NCBI GenBank assembly: GCA_023846275.1 | Contig: CM043875.1 | Coordinates: forward strand, 24,308,593 to 24,372,592 | Direction: 5' to 3' | From: Vanilla planifolia | Taxonomy: Eukaryota; Streptophyta; Magnoliopsida; Asparagales; Orchidaceae | Length of the DNA stretch: 64,000 bases | Shown here: piece after piece, positions 1 through 12,600 of the stretch | How the letters are laid out: the number at the start of each line of letters is the position of its first letter | Position numbering within the stretch: the stretch's first letter is position 1 | The notes under the pieces: generated by a model | What the model saw: only the letters and a program-made list of their open reading frames with translations | The model's database searches: none | What the model was told of the DNA's origin: nothing | Position numbers and translations under genes: made by a program

Positions 1-944
1 AGCCATTGCATTCATAATTGTTGGAGTTTTTATCAAAATATTTTGATCACAGCTATTATAAAGTAAAAAAAAGCACTTTCATAGGCTGTTATGAAACAAC
101 TTAAAAAATCTCTTCTAAACAACTTCTAGGATGACTCAAATAACAAATATGAAAATAGTCGTTATCCAGGATCAACTAGAATCATTGGATCTAATTAAAA
201 AAAGATCTAGATCATCACATCAACAAATATAAATGAGGATGAATTATGGATGATTAGATCATGGAGGATTAGATCTAGGTCATCCAATCATGTCAAATGA
301 GATCTAGAATATTTGATTCATTAACAACAAATATAAGAATGATCTTAATTATAGGATTCAAAATGGAGAGGTCAAAGTCTTTCTAATAAAGGGTAGATTA
401 TTTGAAAATATGGAATCAATCAAACTCGTCTAATTAAATTAGACAAGATATTGGTCATCCAAACTTGAGCCTTGAACAAATGCCTATAAATGTGTGCAAG
501 CTTCACCATCCGATTGATAATTAGATTTTGAGAAATAACTCACAAGGTATTGGTTTTAGGCTAGCATTAGAATGAATTTTAGTCTTAGATTGTCAAAAAA
601 CTTATTGTTTAACGCTTTATAATAAAATTTGGGCATCTATAGATCAAGCCAAAATAAGGAGTTGGATCTCCATTATGTGCTTGGAATTTCATCACTTGGG
701 CCACTAGTTTGCATACAAGTTTAACATAATTATGGGTCTGACTCGACCCACTGCATACTTTGTTCAAGTTTTGGCCATTTTCTTTGCCTTACTTTATCTG
801 AGTTTAGGACTACACACCCTAACTAAGTTTGAGCCCATCCTAACTTGCCTCCAATTGGTCTCCTAACCTGAGGCTTCCTAGGTCAACTCGAGCTTGGTTA
901 GCTCATGAGCTTTGAACTTAGGGCATGCTTGACCTTTTAGCTTA

Positions 945-946
<2 letters not shown>

Positions 947-1015
<69 letters not shown>
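947..1015. repeat. (AT)n microsatellite
   Basis: An uninterrupted AT run of 69 bp. Confidence 0.98.
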
Positions 1016-1020
<5 letters not shown>

Positions 1021-1604
1021 GAAAATTTAATATAATTATTTTGTTAGTTTTTATTTTTCTAATTAAACCAAAATTTAACAATTAACCTAACATAAAATTT
1101 GGATAAGATTCATAAGTAAAATTTAACCAAATTATAGTAATTGAAAGAGATGATTATAGTTGATTGAATGAGTAAGAATAGAATCTTATATGTTTTCAAT
1201 CAAGGAAATAATTGAATAATTTGAATACATAAGTTTGATTTGAATATCATTTGAATTGAGAGATGTGTATTATGATTAATAATCAACAAGCTAATTTTTT
1301 ATTTTATAACAAAAAAGAAAATATTTTTAAAGTTAATGTGTATGTCTTCAATCCTTGAAGCTTAATGAATACTCTAAGATGTTTTGAAAATTGCTAATTT
1401 ATCTTCTTCAAAAGTGCTTGGCTTATTCTTTATAATTAAACCTAAATCACACTAAATAAATTCATTAAAGCAAAATTCTAAATATTTATGACTTGATTTA
1501 TCAAACATAAGGGTGAAATAGCAAAACAAATAAGAAGTCAAGGGACCTTTTATAAAGCAAGTGAAACTTGTAAAATTAAAGCATAAGAAATGGTATACAG
1601 TTGG

Positions 1605-1669
1605 TTAACATTCTTTGTAAACATTCTTTGTTAACATTCTTTATTAACATTCTTTGTTAACATGCTTTT
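1605..1669. repeat. Five tandem 13-bp units
   Basis: ttaacattctttg is repeated five times head to tail with one or two changes per unit. Confidence 0.95.
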
Positions 1670-2415
1670 ACATTATGTTATACACATGGATGTGATGTGC
1701 AAATTTTATATAGTGATATTTACTTGATGATAAAAATGTTATAGTTATTAGATTTATATAGTTATTCAATCAATGCTTCAGTTTTATCTATATATTAAGA
1801 ATATAATATGACACATCACATGATGTTGACCTAATTGTGTGTTGTATTGCATAAAGACTATATAGATTAGTTTACTATGACTATTTTTGCATGTGTTTTT
1901 TATAAATAGCATTGATGTACATTATAAGACTCTAAAGGAACATTGAGAGCATGTGGTTGTCGATTCACTAATTTATTTACCTTTATCTTGACTTAGTTAT
2001 TGCATATTTTGACTACTTTTAGTTCTATAATAATGTTACCATGATAAGGACAATAAGGTCTATGTTAATTTATTTTTCTTTATTTTGATGCAAATAGTTG
2101 CAATAGAAATTATATTTTAATGCAAAATAATAGTTTTAGTTTTATTATTTTTAATAACATGGTTTATAACTTGTAAAAAATTTGGCTTCAAAAATAGCTT
2201 CATTAGACTCAGGAAGCTTTGCACATGAGCTGCTCTTTTATAGGTATTTATCTCTCAATGATATCACTTCACAATCATTCTCCACCCTCTTTGAGTGTTA
2301 TATGCCTACTAACTTTCTCTTAGTTTATCCTAAAGCTACTTCAAACAAGTAGAGGGTAAATATTGATATCAAATTATGATATCTTAATCTTACTATATTA
2401 ATATATTATTTTTAA

Positions 2416-2990
2416 AAAGATCTATTATAATTATTATACCTAAAAGAAGATAATGAGAATTTAAAATAAAAAAATAAATGTTGTTGCTCAGGTGTGTGGG
2501 CATATGCTTTTGCATGCCTTATTAAGCATAGCATGACGATGACCTAGGTCACGTGCACTGCACATGATTGATAGGTGCATTGACCTTAACACGTGTTAGA
2601 GCATGCTGGGGGTCAGTGGCCGCTTGTGCCATGCGAGCTCGTGGGTCTTGGTGCTAGCTTACTTAAAATGTGCAAAATGACAAAATTTGGTGAAAGGGCA
2701 TATTTAAAATATTATACTTTTTATAATAAATTATTATATCTAACCTTTATATAAAAGGGTGAGAATGATGTATAAAATAATTAAAAACTCTAAAAATCAA
2801 AATTTCATGAATTTAAAACCTCATAATGGAAAACTTCTTGGAGAATTCAATCTCCTCTTGGTAATACCCCATTCTATTTTTTCTTCTTTCTTCATTTCTT
2901 ATCATTTCTCATGCTTTCACTTCTATTGTGTCTCAAAAAAGAATATATGATGTCACGGGCTTGAGTCTTGAATACATTATAGACATATCA
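2416..2990 (+). repeat. 5' LTR of family A element, copy 1 (approximate ends)
   Basis: The segment aligns with 4816-5490 in order: aagatctatta.., a GC-richer block with gcatgc words, ggtcagt(g/a)gccgc, gggtcttggtg, a TATA box (tttatataaaagg, about 2748) followed by ggtgagaa, and a C/T-rich end with ttcaatct. A primer-binding-like ggtatta follows at about 3000, a decayed form of the common TGGTATC start. Confidence 0.65.
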
Positions 2991-4815
2991 TATTATTTTT
3001 GGTATTAAAAAATTTTAATTTGACGTCAATGGTAGATGTAAAGAAGAAGATAGTTGAAGAGCAAGCCACAAAAGGGAATTTGAAGATTGGAAAACTTCAA
3101 TCAAGATAACTACAATTATTTTAGTATTAAGCTTGATGCAACAGGTAGCTATGTTAACCCAAAACATATAAGTATTAATTAAGATGATGCAATACTTCTA
3201 ATCTTTTCTATGATGGATTTAAAAGATAATATCTCAAAAGAAAATACTCTTAATTAAAAGAATTTTGAATTAAATAATAATCTCAAAATAATTAAAGATA
3301 AAGATAAGAATGATATCAATCTCATCATTTCATTGCATGGAAATTAACATCCTTTCAAGGCAGATATTATAATTGATTTACCAAATTATTAAGGTACAAT
3401 GAATATAGAGAAAAATTCTTAGTTGGAGTAGCTAAAAACATATTCTCTCTGTATGACTATTTGTTAACTAATAAATTTGACATATGCTCAATTAAAAATG
3501 ATAAGTCATTTGTTAACATGGTGGAATCTTAACATAGAAATGACAGTTACAAAAGGGGCATAATAGAGAAAATTTAAGAAATTAATTTGAGAAAAATTTT
3601 ACTACATGAGTTACATAAAGAAAGGGTGGAGAAAGTGAAATAGCTTATGAAATCGATAAAAACAAGTTGTATAAGAATATAACATAAAATATAGATAACA
3701 ATCCACGATTTTTATAATACTTATTGATAATATGTAGATATTGTCAAAGCATATTGTAGGTTTATACTATCCTATTATAATTAAATTATCTCTATTTCTT
3801 ATCAATATTTAAAGTAATCTAATACGTTTGTAATGATTGTTGAAAAAAAGAATGAATACAAAGGGTTAAAATTAGAAGGAAAAAAGTACTAAAAGGTTTG
3901 AGATAAGTAAAAAAAATGGTAACAAAAGAAAGAATATTTTCTAACAAAGTTTATTATGGCCACAACTAATAATACTCTATCTACTAGTAGAGCTTTAAAG
4001 TATTGTGATTATTATAAAAGATATGACACATATGACAAAAATGCCAAAAATTACACCTTAAACTATATTTAGAGAAGTTCAACAAAGAAAAAGTACTTAT
4101 TATAACTTAGATTGAAAATATACTTAACACTCTTCTTCAAGTTACTTTCAAAAAGAAACACTCTTCTTCAAGTTGATGAAAACTTATCTCTTATGATAAA
4201 TTCAAATGACATCTCTCATAAAGTAAAGCAAAGAGAAGAACACTTTACCATCAAAATAAAAATGAAAAAAAAAACTTATCAATGTAATTATTGACCCTAG
4301 AATTGAGAAAAACTTAATATAAAAAAAATCTTGTAAAGAGATTAAATCTAGAGACTTATTCCTTGGAGTGGCTTCATAAAGACTCCTTGGAGAGAGTTGA
4401 AAAAATATAATATAAAGTTTATCATCAGCAAACATTATATTAATAAAGTTATTTATAAAGTGGTACCTTTGGAAGTTTATCAAATTATACTAAAAAAATC
4501 CATATACGATTGAGATATTGTCTACATCAATGTGCACAATGGTATCGACTCATGAAGGATGTAAAACATTTTCTTTTGACTCGAGACAAAGAAGCATTGA
4601 CAAAAGTAGTTGTTGATGCTAACCAAATAATGAGGCTAGTGAAAACTTACCAAAGTTATGTGCTACTAATAACAAAACTAGAAAAGCTACTTGATGGGAT
4701 CAATAAAAACCTTAACCTCTTAATGAAGACAATAGAACTAGATTTGCTAGCGAACTAATTTAGAAAATAAGATTTGATGGGACTTAAGTCTAAAAAATAA
4801 TGGACTTATGATCAG
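2991..4815 (+). mobile_element. Internal region of family A: decayed gag-protease retrotransposon relic, no RT seen
   Basis: About 1.8 kb between two LTRs. Seen in pieces: YAQLKMISHLLTWWN (about 3480), like the LWWD block of Ty3/gypsy-type gag; a knuckle-like CDYYKRYDTYDKNAKN (about 4000); HFTIKIKMKKKTYQ..VIIDP (about 4240), like the start of a retroviral-type protease; then WLHKDSLERVEK and QWYRLMKDVKHFL (about 4370-4570), as follows protease in this group. The stretch 4510-4758 is open (82 codons). No reverse transcriptase, RNase H or integrase fits in the space. The same layout recurs on the - strand at 49.7-51.6 kb. Confidence 0.6.
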
Positions 4816-5490
4816 AAGATCTATTATAAAATAAGGCCTAAAAGAATATTTAGAGAATTAAAAACATATATGCTATTGCTCGCATGCATGCTCACTTCAA
4901 GCATCATATGCAGTTTGTTTGTACACGATGCTGACTTGGGTCACATGCATTATAGGTGATAGGTATGTGCACTGACCCCCATAAGCATAAGAGCATATTG
5001 AAGGTCAGTAGCCGCATGCTTCATGCATGCAGTAGGTGTCACTACATTACTTAACTTGCTTGGGTAAAATTTAAGCACATGCAGTGTCGAGTGGATCTCA
5101 AAATCAGCATGCATGTGAGGCTTTAATGCATGGGTCTTGGTGTCAGCCAACTCAAAATGTACAAAATTACAAAATTTTCTCAAATGATAGATGTCTCTTT
5201 AGTAATTAAAATATTATATTTTTTTTGTAAAAGAATATAGTATCCAACTCTATATAAAGGGGTGAGAAAAATTTATGAAGTAATTCAAAATTCTTAAGAT
5301 TAAAACTTTATGAATATAGAATCTTTTAAAGATACTGTTTAGAGAATTCAATCTATCCATGACAAAACCCTCTTCTTATTCTCATTCTTTCTTTTTTCTA
5401 AACATTTCCCATGCTTCCATTTCTATTGTTGCTACTCTAAGAAGTTTATTATTAAGGGATCTGGGTAAGAACACTTCGTAGACAGATCAA
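4816..5490 (+). repeat. 3' LTR of family A element, copy 1 (approximate ends)
   Basis: Direct repeat of 2416-2990, with TATA box tatataaagg at 5251 followed by ggtgagaa. The two LTRs differ by many substitutions and indels, so the insertion is old. Confidence 0.65.
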
Positions 5491-5639
5491 TTATCCTTTT
5501 GGGTTGCCTTATCTCGATCCAAGCAATTTTTGTCCTTCTAAAAGTGTCCTTATTGTTCACCTTTCTTAAAACTCTTCCTACATTAACAAATTTAACTATG
5601 GAGCTATCATGGATTCGAAGAAAGTTTTGCTATCAAATG

Positions 5640-5830
5640 GTGCTTTCATATTTTAAGATAATGATATCTTATATAAAGACCAAGATCTCTCATTTAGTAA
5701 TTGATGTAGGATAATTCATCACCATACTCTTAGAAGTATTCATAGGAGCCAGTCTTTGTCCAATCATCTTTGAAACATCACGTAGCAATCATTCCCTATA
5801 TTCTGAGTGTTATAATATGATATATGGCAT
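5640..5830 (+). repeat. Dispersed repeat of about 200 bp, copy 1
   Basis: It contains tatataaagac..aattgatgtaggataattc, aligned with 53600-53780 and 53885-54070 (tataaagaccaaaataactc, agttgatgtgggactactc). Confidence 0.5.
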
Positions 5831-8800
5831 AGCTAAATACCACAATATCAAAGAAAACAAGAATGAAATGTGATTTTTATAAGGTATTTTCTCATGATTT
5901 TTATGACATATGATGAGCCACTAGCACATGATGTTAGGATTAAAAGACATAGGTTATAGACCATATTATGAGATAATATCAAATAACTTATTTTTGTTAT
6001 TATCAATATTTAATGCAAGCATGATGTGTAGCAACGATATGATTAAGGTGTCATTTTCTATTATTAACACTTTGTGTAAAACTTGATGTATTAAGATATG
6101 ATATAATTGATATAACTAACCAATTATGATACATATAAGTTAAGATCTAAATATAATATGACAAAATGCTAAATAAAAATGATATATAGTTGAAATGAGA
6201 TAATGTGGAGATGGGATGATGGTCATTATAGAAAATTTGGCTTTATTATAACATTAGAAAAGGACAAAAGTGAATGTTGGGTGATGTTTTAGAGATAAGA
6301 ATTACTAAAGCATTAGTAGCTTTTATGCAAGATTTCTAAAGGTGTAGAGATGAATTATCATACATTGGTTATTATGTTGAAGAATTTTATCTTTATATGA
6401 GATGTCATAGTCTTAAGATATTGATGAATCTTTTAAAAGAAAAACTATTTTTGATCTTATGATAAGCTTATAGTGAAGCATGCTATGATGGGAGTAGTAC
6501 TATGACAGATAACTAAGAAACAAGTATGACATCTCAAAAAGTGGAGAATTTATTTATTGGGTAATTAATTTGAAAGAAAGGGAACTTTAAAGAGGGAGGC
6601 AAAAAATTACAAATGTCATTGCAATAAATAAGAAAACTAAATGATAGTTTTATGATTTTTAATACTTTTATGAATTATTGAATTTTTTTACTTACCATGG
6701 CTTTTAAGTATTATTCTCTTTCTTTTTTTCTTATCCTTTGATTTTTTTAATATAAGAAATTTATATAAATTTTATCAAAATTTAATCATTTTCTTTTAAC
6801 ATCATGCATATAATTTTCCTATGTCTCTAAACACAATTTCTTTTTCCTCAATTTATAAAGCTTTCATTTCCCTTTAAAAACAAATGGCCCAAACATATTA
6901 TATGTTAGAATTATTGTACCATTTGTTGGCTACGAAATATTATATGTCAGCTTTACATATTATACACCTATAACTTGGCATACCATCATTCAAGTATTGG
7001 AATATAATATGTCATTATCATGAATTGCTTGCCCATTAACATTCAATTCATTCTTCTTTGTGCATATTTAAGGGATGAATAGAGTTTAATGCATTTGGAG
7101 GACACAAAAGGCTTACTTAAGCATAGAATAATGACTAACTACAAGCTTATCCATTAATATTTCGATATTTTTTTACTAATGTGGAGTTCAAATTTCAAAA
7201 AATAAATAAAATATCCCTAAACACTATCTATTTTCTCATATACATTTAGTTCAATTTATCAACTATAAAATCAATAGTAGTTTATATAGTACAAATTTAT
7301 CGTCACTGAGTTATAATATTGTAGTAAATTAAGTAACTGCAATAAAAATCACATCATCATGCTAAATACCAAATCACTATGATAAAAACCACATCACTAC
7401 AATAAAGGAAACCACATCACCATAATAAATCTACATCAAAAAGTACCAAAATCTATACATAAATGCATTACATCAAAATCTATATTATTAGCAATTGTCT
7501 ATAAAAAGATCTACATCTAGCCCCCAGTACCTAATCATGTATCTTAATCCTACTTAGTTTGTTCTTATGTCATTCTTTGCAATACAAGTAGATGAGTGAG
7601 TATAAAGATTCGATAAATAAGCTGGTCTGACAAATGAGTTTATGACATACACTTGATCTCAAGTATTGTAAAAATATATATGACATCAAGAGAGGAAAAA
7701 TTATGTTTCTATAACTCTATAAGAATATAAAAAGGTTCTTAAATATAATGCAAAACTTATTATAACCATTAATCTTTAAAATACATTAATTTCCACTTCT
7801 TTTTATATGGACAACTTATATAATTTACTTAAACATATCCATATTTACTAAATTTGAGTTGACCTTAAATATTTTTATGTCCATTTAATAACTCTTTTCA
7901 AATAATAAGGGCCATAGTTTCCCCCAATGGCTTTATCCTTAAGATTCTTATCTCACATCTTTTGACATCTCATTATATCCACTACCAAATCATACAACAA
8001 GTGATGGTCCTTAGATCACATAATGAATAACATGTATATATATCATCTCTATAGATCTTGACTACCAAATCACAATAATTAGTGACTGTTATATAACATA
8101 ATAAATAACAATTATTGATCACATTATATGAAGCTCAATCATTGTGTTCCAATGCTAGTGTTATCAATATTATCATATCATACAATAAGCAATAGTCATT
8201 AGATCACACAACAAGTGATATTATGGGATAAAGCTATGAGAGAAACATATTTTTTTATATTACTTATTCTTTATAAGATACTAGGCTTTAATCTTAAATT
8301 CTTTTATTCACTTTTTTATCTCTATTTTTACTGTATCATACACACACACACACACACATATACCATTTTATTTATCTTATATAAGATTTTTGATATTCAC
8401 TTTTTTATCTCTTTTCATTATATGCATGTAATAGTACATCAAATTCAATATATAACATTAATCATGAACAATTGTAATATGATTAAATATGTTGTTATAT
8501 TATGCTGCTCATATCAAAATATGTAATATATAAGGTATAAAAGGAAACATAGATTTCTATCACAAGTTTTCAATATAATAATTGTATAAAAATTTAGTAT
8601 TTGTATCATAATTTTGTTAAGTTCACCTACTTAGATATATAGAAACTACTCTTACTATTAGTTTCTCCTTCACTTCTTACATAAATAGTAAAATAAATAA
8701 TACATAAGATCTACATTCATTTATTCTAATATTACTTTGAATTACTTATTAATCCTTTTTTATTTTGTCTATGATTGTGAATTGAATGAAAGAGAAAGAA

Positions 8801-9590
8801 CAAAAAATTTCTTAATATTTTGATTTCCATATTTCCATTTGGAGTTTTTAGCTCTTTTGCCTAGATAGATTTTAGTGAAGTGATAAGAAAATTACAAAAG
8901 AAAAAAAGAAGTCTAATGAAAAATTGACATAAAAAAGTAGAAGTAGATAAAGAAGTAAAGAAAGATCATAAACTCATTTCTTCTTTATCTTTATTGAAAC
9001 TCATTTCAATTACAAATTGATAGGTTTAGTCATCTAGATACATACTAGATAGAGATCATTTGTATTGGTTGACATTAAGATATAAGCCATGTTATATTGT
9101 TAGACAAAATGCATTTAATTATCTATTGAATCTCTAGTTTTAGTTAAACGTGTGCTTGAGAGTCCTTGAAAATAAACTAAATTAAGATCCTACAATGACT
9201 ACAATTTTAGAGAGATGAGAAAGTACAAGCATATGGTGTTGCTTCTATAGTTGGATTACTAGCACCAAAAATTATCTTTATATTGGATGATTTGATGTTT
9301 TGATGATCCCTACTTTATAGGTCACGACCTCTACATTTATCTTTCCTTTCCTTTCTACCCTTCTAGTTGATATTAATAATATTTGTAAACCTATTTCTAG
9401 GTCTCTACTTTATGGAAATAATATTATTTCCAATGCCATTACTCTTACTTCTATAGTTATCAGTTTCCATTTTTACCCAATTTAAGGAGCATCTATGAAG
9501 AATTTCTCTATTCACAATTGATGGAATCTCTCGATAAACAAAAACTTCAAGAAGGATTGTCCTTTGACTCTCCTAAATCTACTTTGTGAG
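5831..9590. other. AT-rich intergenic DNA, no gene seen
   Basis: No frame shows family motifs. Short near-repeats occur at 7350-7430 (variants of accacatca(c/t)). The open frame at 8215-8526 crosses the CA repeat and is not gene-like. Confidence 0.5.
8341..8358. repeat. (CA)9 microsatellite
   Basis: A perfect CA run. Confidence 0.97.
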
Positions 9591-9959
9591 GTGTAATGAT
9601 GGATTCACTTGATCAAGCTCTAAACTCACTTGACTTTTTGGTGCAAATTCAATGCTTCAAGGGTTATCATTTCCAAAAGATCTACTTGAATGGAGTAACT
9701 AGCCTCAAAAAGGAAGGAAGGGATATGTCAAAAGGTAAGTTGAAGTGTCATGTGAGAGAACTGGAGTTGGGTCAGATAAATGACTTTCTTTATTGGGAAT
9801 CCTTTTTTGACATTAGCACAAGCTCCATAGTCAGAAAAAAAATCCCATTTCTAATGGTTTCGTTTCTTTCTCAACAAAATTATTTTTCATTGATTCCTTC
9901 AAAGTATTGTATGATTAAGAAGCTCAACTTAAAGGTCCCAAAGAGATCAAATTGATTTG

Positions 9960-12600
9960 CATTACGGTACTCAAGAACATCAAGTTGTTCTAGCTAGATA
10001 TTGTCAAGAGTTTTTTTACAATTGCATGAGAAGAGACATCTTAGAAGCACTTTTTGCTTCAAATATTTTTTTTATTGGAGCTTTCCTCATTCCTTTTGTC
10101 AAGTATAATAATGTGAATTGTCCTTTAATGGTTTGTAATATGCAATGCTAAGTAGTCCACTTGTTTTTAGAAGTGCATTGTTAGAAACTCAAATAGCATA
10201 AGTCACATAAATGTATTTGGTGCTTTTGACAACCCGAATGTCATACCTAACTATTCATATAGCCCATTTTTTATCTTAAAAGTAGTCTTCCATTTGTCAC
10301 CTTGATAGATTCTAACCTAATTGTATCAAGTTTTTAGATCTATTTTAGAAAATATGGTGGCTCCTATCATTTGATCTAACTGATCATTGAGCCTAGGAAT
10401 TAAAAACATATATTTAATCATTACTTTGTTAATGGCGTGGCTATCTATGTATATAAAGCAAGTTTTATCTTTATTAGGAGCCAACAGAGCAAGGACACAT
10501 ATGGACTAATCTTTCCCTGATAAATTCCTTTTGAATTAGTTTATTAACATGTCAAGTAAGTTCTACATGAACTAATGGATTTAATCAATAATGTGGTAAG
10601 TGTGGTAGTAAGGTGCTGAGAACTAGATTTATTGTATGTTGAATATCTCTTAATGGTAGGAGCATATCTTTTAAGTCTCTGGGAAATACATCGACAAATT
10701 CTTTCAACAAATGTTGGAGTACAATGGTGGGGTGGGTATACTAGTACATACTTTCTTAATTGCCACAAACTAAATCACTTCACCAATGGCTATGTCCCTC
10801 TCAATTTGAGTTAGTAAAATGATATTAAGTAATTTTTCTTCTCTTATTTATTTCTTTTATATCTGGTTAAAAATTTTCTTTGAATAAATTGAAGGATACA
10901 ATGTGATTATCTTTTCTTCATATATAAAATTATATGTATTAGCTCTTTTATTTTAGGTAGCATCTCGATAGTATAACTATAGTATTCTTATGATAAGGCT
11001 ACCTACGTAAATTGAGATAACATCACACCATAATTTTTTAGAATATTGACCAAATTTTAAATGAATGCAACACATTTGTTATATGAAAATTGAGGTTTTC
11101 TTGATCCAAGATATAATGTGAGTAGGGAAGGTTTTTTAAACCTATCCTTTTGGAAACATGTTAGGCTATCATATTAATATAGCTACCTCTATCTATATGA
11201 TTGTATAAGGTTTATCTAAAAATTATAATGAATGTACAAAACATGTTAGTTCATTGCCAGCCTTCATACGGTATTAGTGTAGTCAAAGTACACCCCATAA
11301 TAGCTATGAGTGGTACAATATAGTAAACATTTTCACATAGTGCTTGTAATTCTTCTTTAGCCTCCACATCTGGCTATATAATCCCCTCTTCCTTTAATGA
11401 TTTCTTTTACTTCTTTTATGTCTATGTGTAGAGCTTTTGAATAATACTTTGTTATGACATGCCCCCTCTCATGACAATGATAATACTCCACTCTAGAACT
11501 AGTAGATTGTTTGTTTGGGAGTTAGATTTATTAGGTTAGTGGTATAGGTGAAGAGGCATAAGCTGATTGTAAAGTAGAAGTAGTAAGAATGGTAGAAGTG
11601 GTGGTACACGTTTAAAGGCAAGATGTAGTCAAAGGAATATCACTCTTATAATCAATTGATCTTTTAAATATTTTCACATCACAAGCCACATTATATGCTT
11701 TTTCTAAACTAATAATATTGCTTAAGTATAATTCAACCTTAATAAACTCTTTAAGCTTAACCTAAAATTGAGATAGCACTACTCGATCTGACACTTGGAC
11801 ATGACATATAATATATAATCCTTAAATTTAAAAATATATTCATCAAACTCTTTTAACCTTTTGATAGAAATTATTATTTATTGAAAATTTAACATAAATA
11901 AAATGTAGGTACATATTTAGCTTGTAAGAGAATCTTGAGTTATTCTTATAATTAGGGTGATGCTTAATCTTTATTAAGATATTACTTTTCTAAAGTGTAA
12001 ACAAATAACCAGATATGATGTGTGCCTAATTTTTGTAAATTGGTATTTCAAGGCTCACTAAGATTATACCAATCAAAATAAACTAATATTTTTATTTCTT
12101 AGTCTTGATATTACTTAAAGTCTAAACTTTTATTAAAAGTTGGGGCTTTTATTTTAATCATGTTAACCTGATGATTATTATCCCCTCTATCTTCTATCGT
12201 GAGCACGTGGAGTAGCTTAATGCTTAAGTTAAAGTTCCAATTAGTTAGGTTCATTTTTAAAGGATAATTCCTTCACTTCAGAGTCACTTATCATGGACAT
12301 ATTTGATCTATAAATTCCATCTGATTTACTATCATTACATTGTTTCAATTGGTTTATGAATGTTTCTAAGTTTGTTCTTAATTTTTACATTAAATGAATT
12401 GGTTCTAGAATTACATGATGTGTTATTGGGTCCATAGTGGTTGTGTTTATCAAGAATTAGATATTTTATATTATTTTTTGGAAATAGTGGTCATAAACTA
12501 TTGGGTTAAAAATAAAGTTTTTAATTAAGTTAAAAAAAGCAAAAAACAAAAATAAATTCTAAAATATAGTAGTAGGAGAATATAAAAATATAAAAATATT
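9960..12600 (-). mobile_element. Decayed Ty3/gypsy element: gag-protease-RT order on the - strand
   Basis: Read on the - strand, a gag-like stretch (about 11790-11650: SQF.VKLKEFIKVELYLSN, LEKAYNVACDVK) is followed by a broken zinc knuckle (about 11490-11440: YYHCHERGHVITKYY, with two of three Cys now Tyr) and then the RT relic at 10496-10194. Spacing and order fit a gypsy element. RNase H and integrase were not found below 9.9 kb. Edges are approximate and no LTR pair was found. Confidence 0.6.
10194..10496 (-). pseudogene. Ty3/gypsy reverse transcriptase relic
   Basis: One - strand frame of 101 codons carries the RT core: LLAPNKDKTCF, YIDSHAINKVMIKY, PRLNDQLDQMIGATIFSKID, GDKWKTTFKIKNGLYE, and MTFGLSKAPNTFM. 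The canonical forms are [47 protein letters not shown] and MPFGLSNAPSTFMRLM. Four in-frame stops interrupt it, at positions expected to hold Gly, Gln, Trp and Arg. It is the part before the catalytic YxDD motif, which I did not find intact downstream. Confidence 0.85.

Larger units (their letters stand above)
1..2415. other. AT-rich intergenic DNA, no gene seen
   Basis: It holds the (AT)n run and the 13-bp tandem repeat listed separately. A TATA-like cctataaatgtgtgc at about 483 and the balanced patch 660-940 look like LTR remnants, without a partner. Confidence 0.5.

Noticed and set aside
878..1081. Open frame of 67 codons on the - strand
   Set aside because: Its middle is an Ile-Tyr run read through the (AT)n microsatellite.
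1605..1669. CRISPR-like short repeats
   Set aside because: Units are contiguous with no spacers, and the window is plant nuclear DNA.
8215..8526. 103-codon open frame
   Set aside because: It crosses the (CA)9 repeat (His-Thr run) and is otherwise Phe/Ile/Tyr-rich, as expected of AT-rich noncoding DNA.
9596..9955. 119-codon open frame on the + strand
   Set aside because: It has no family motif and lies next to the RT relic on the other strand; codon composition looks like chance in a decayed element.
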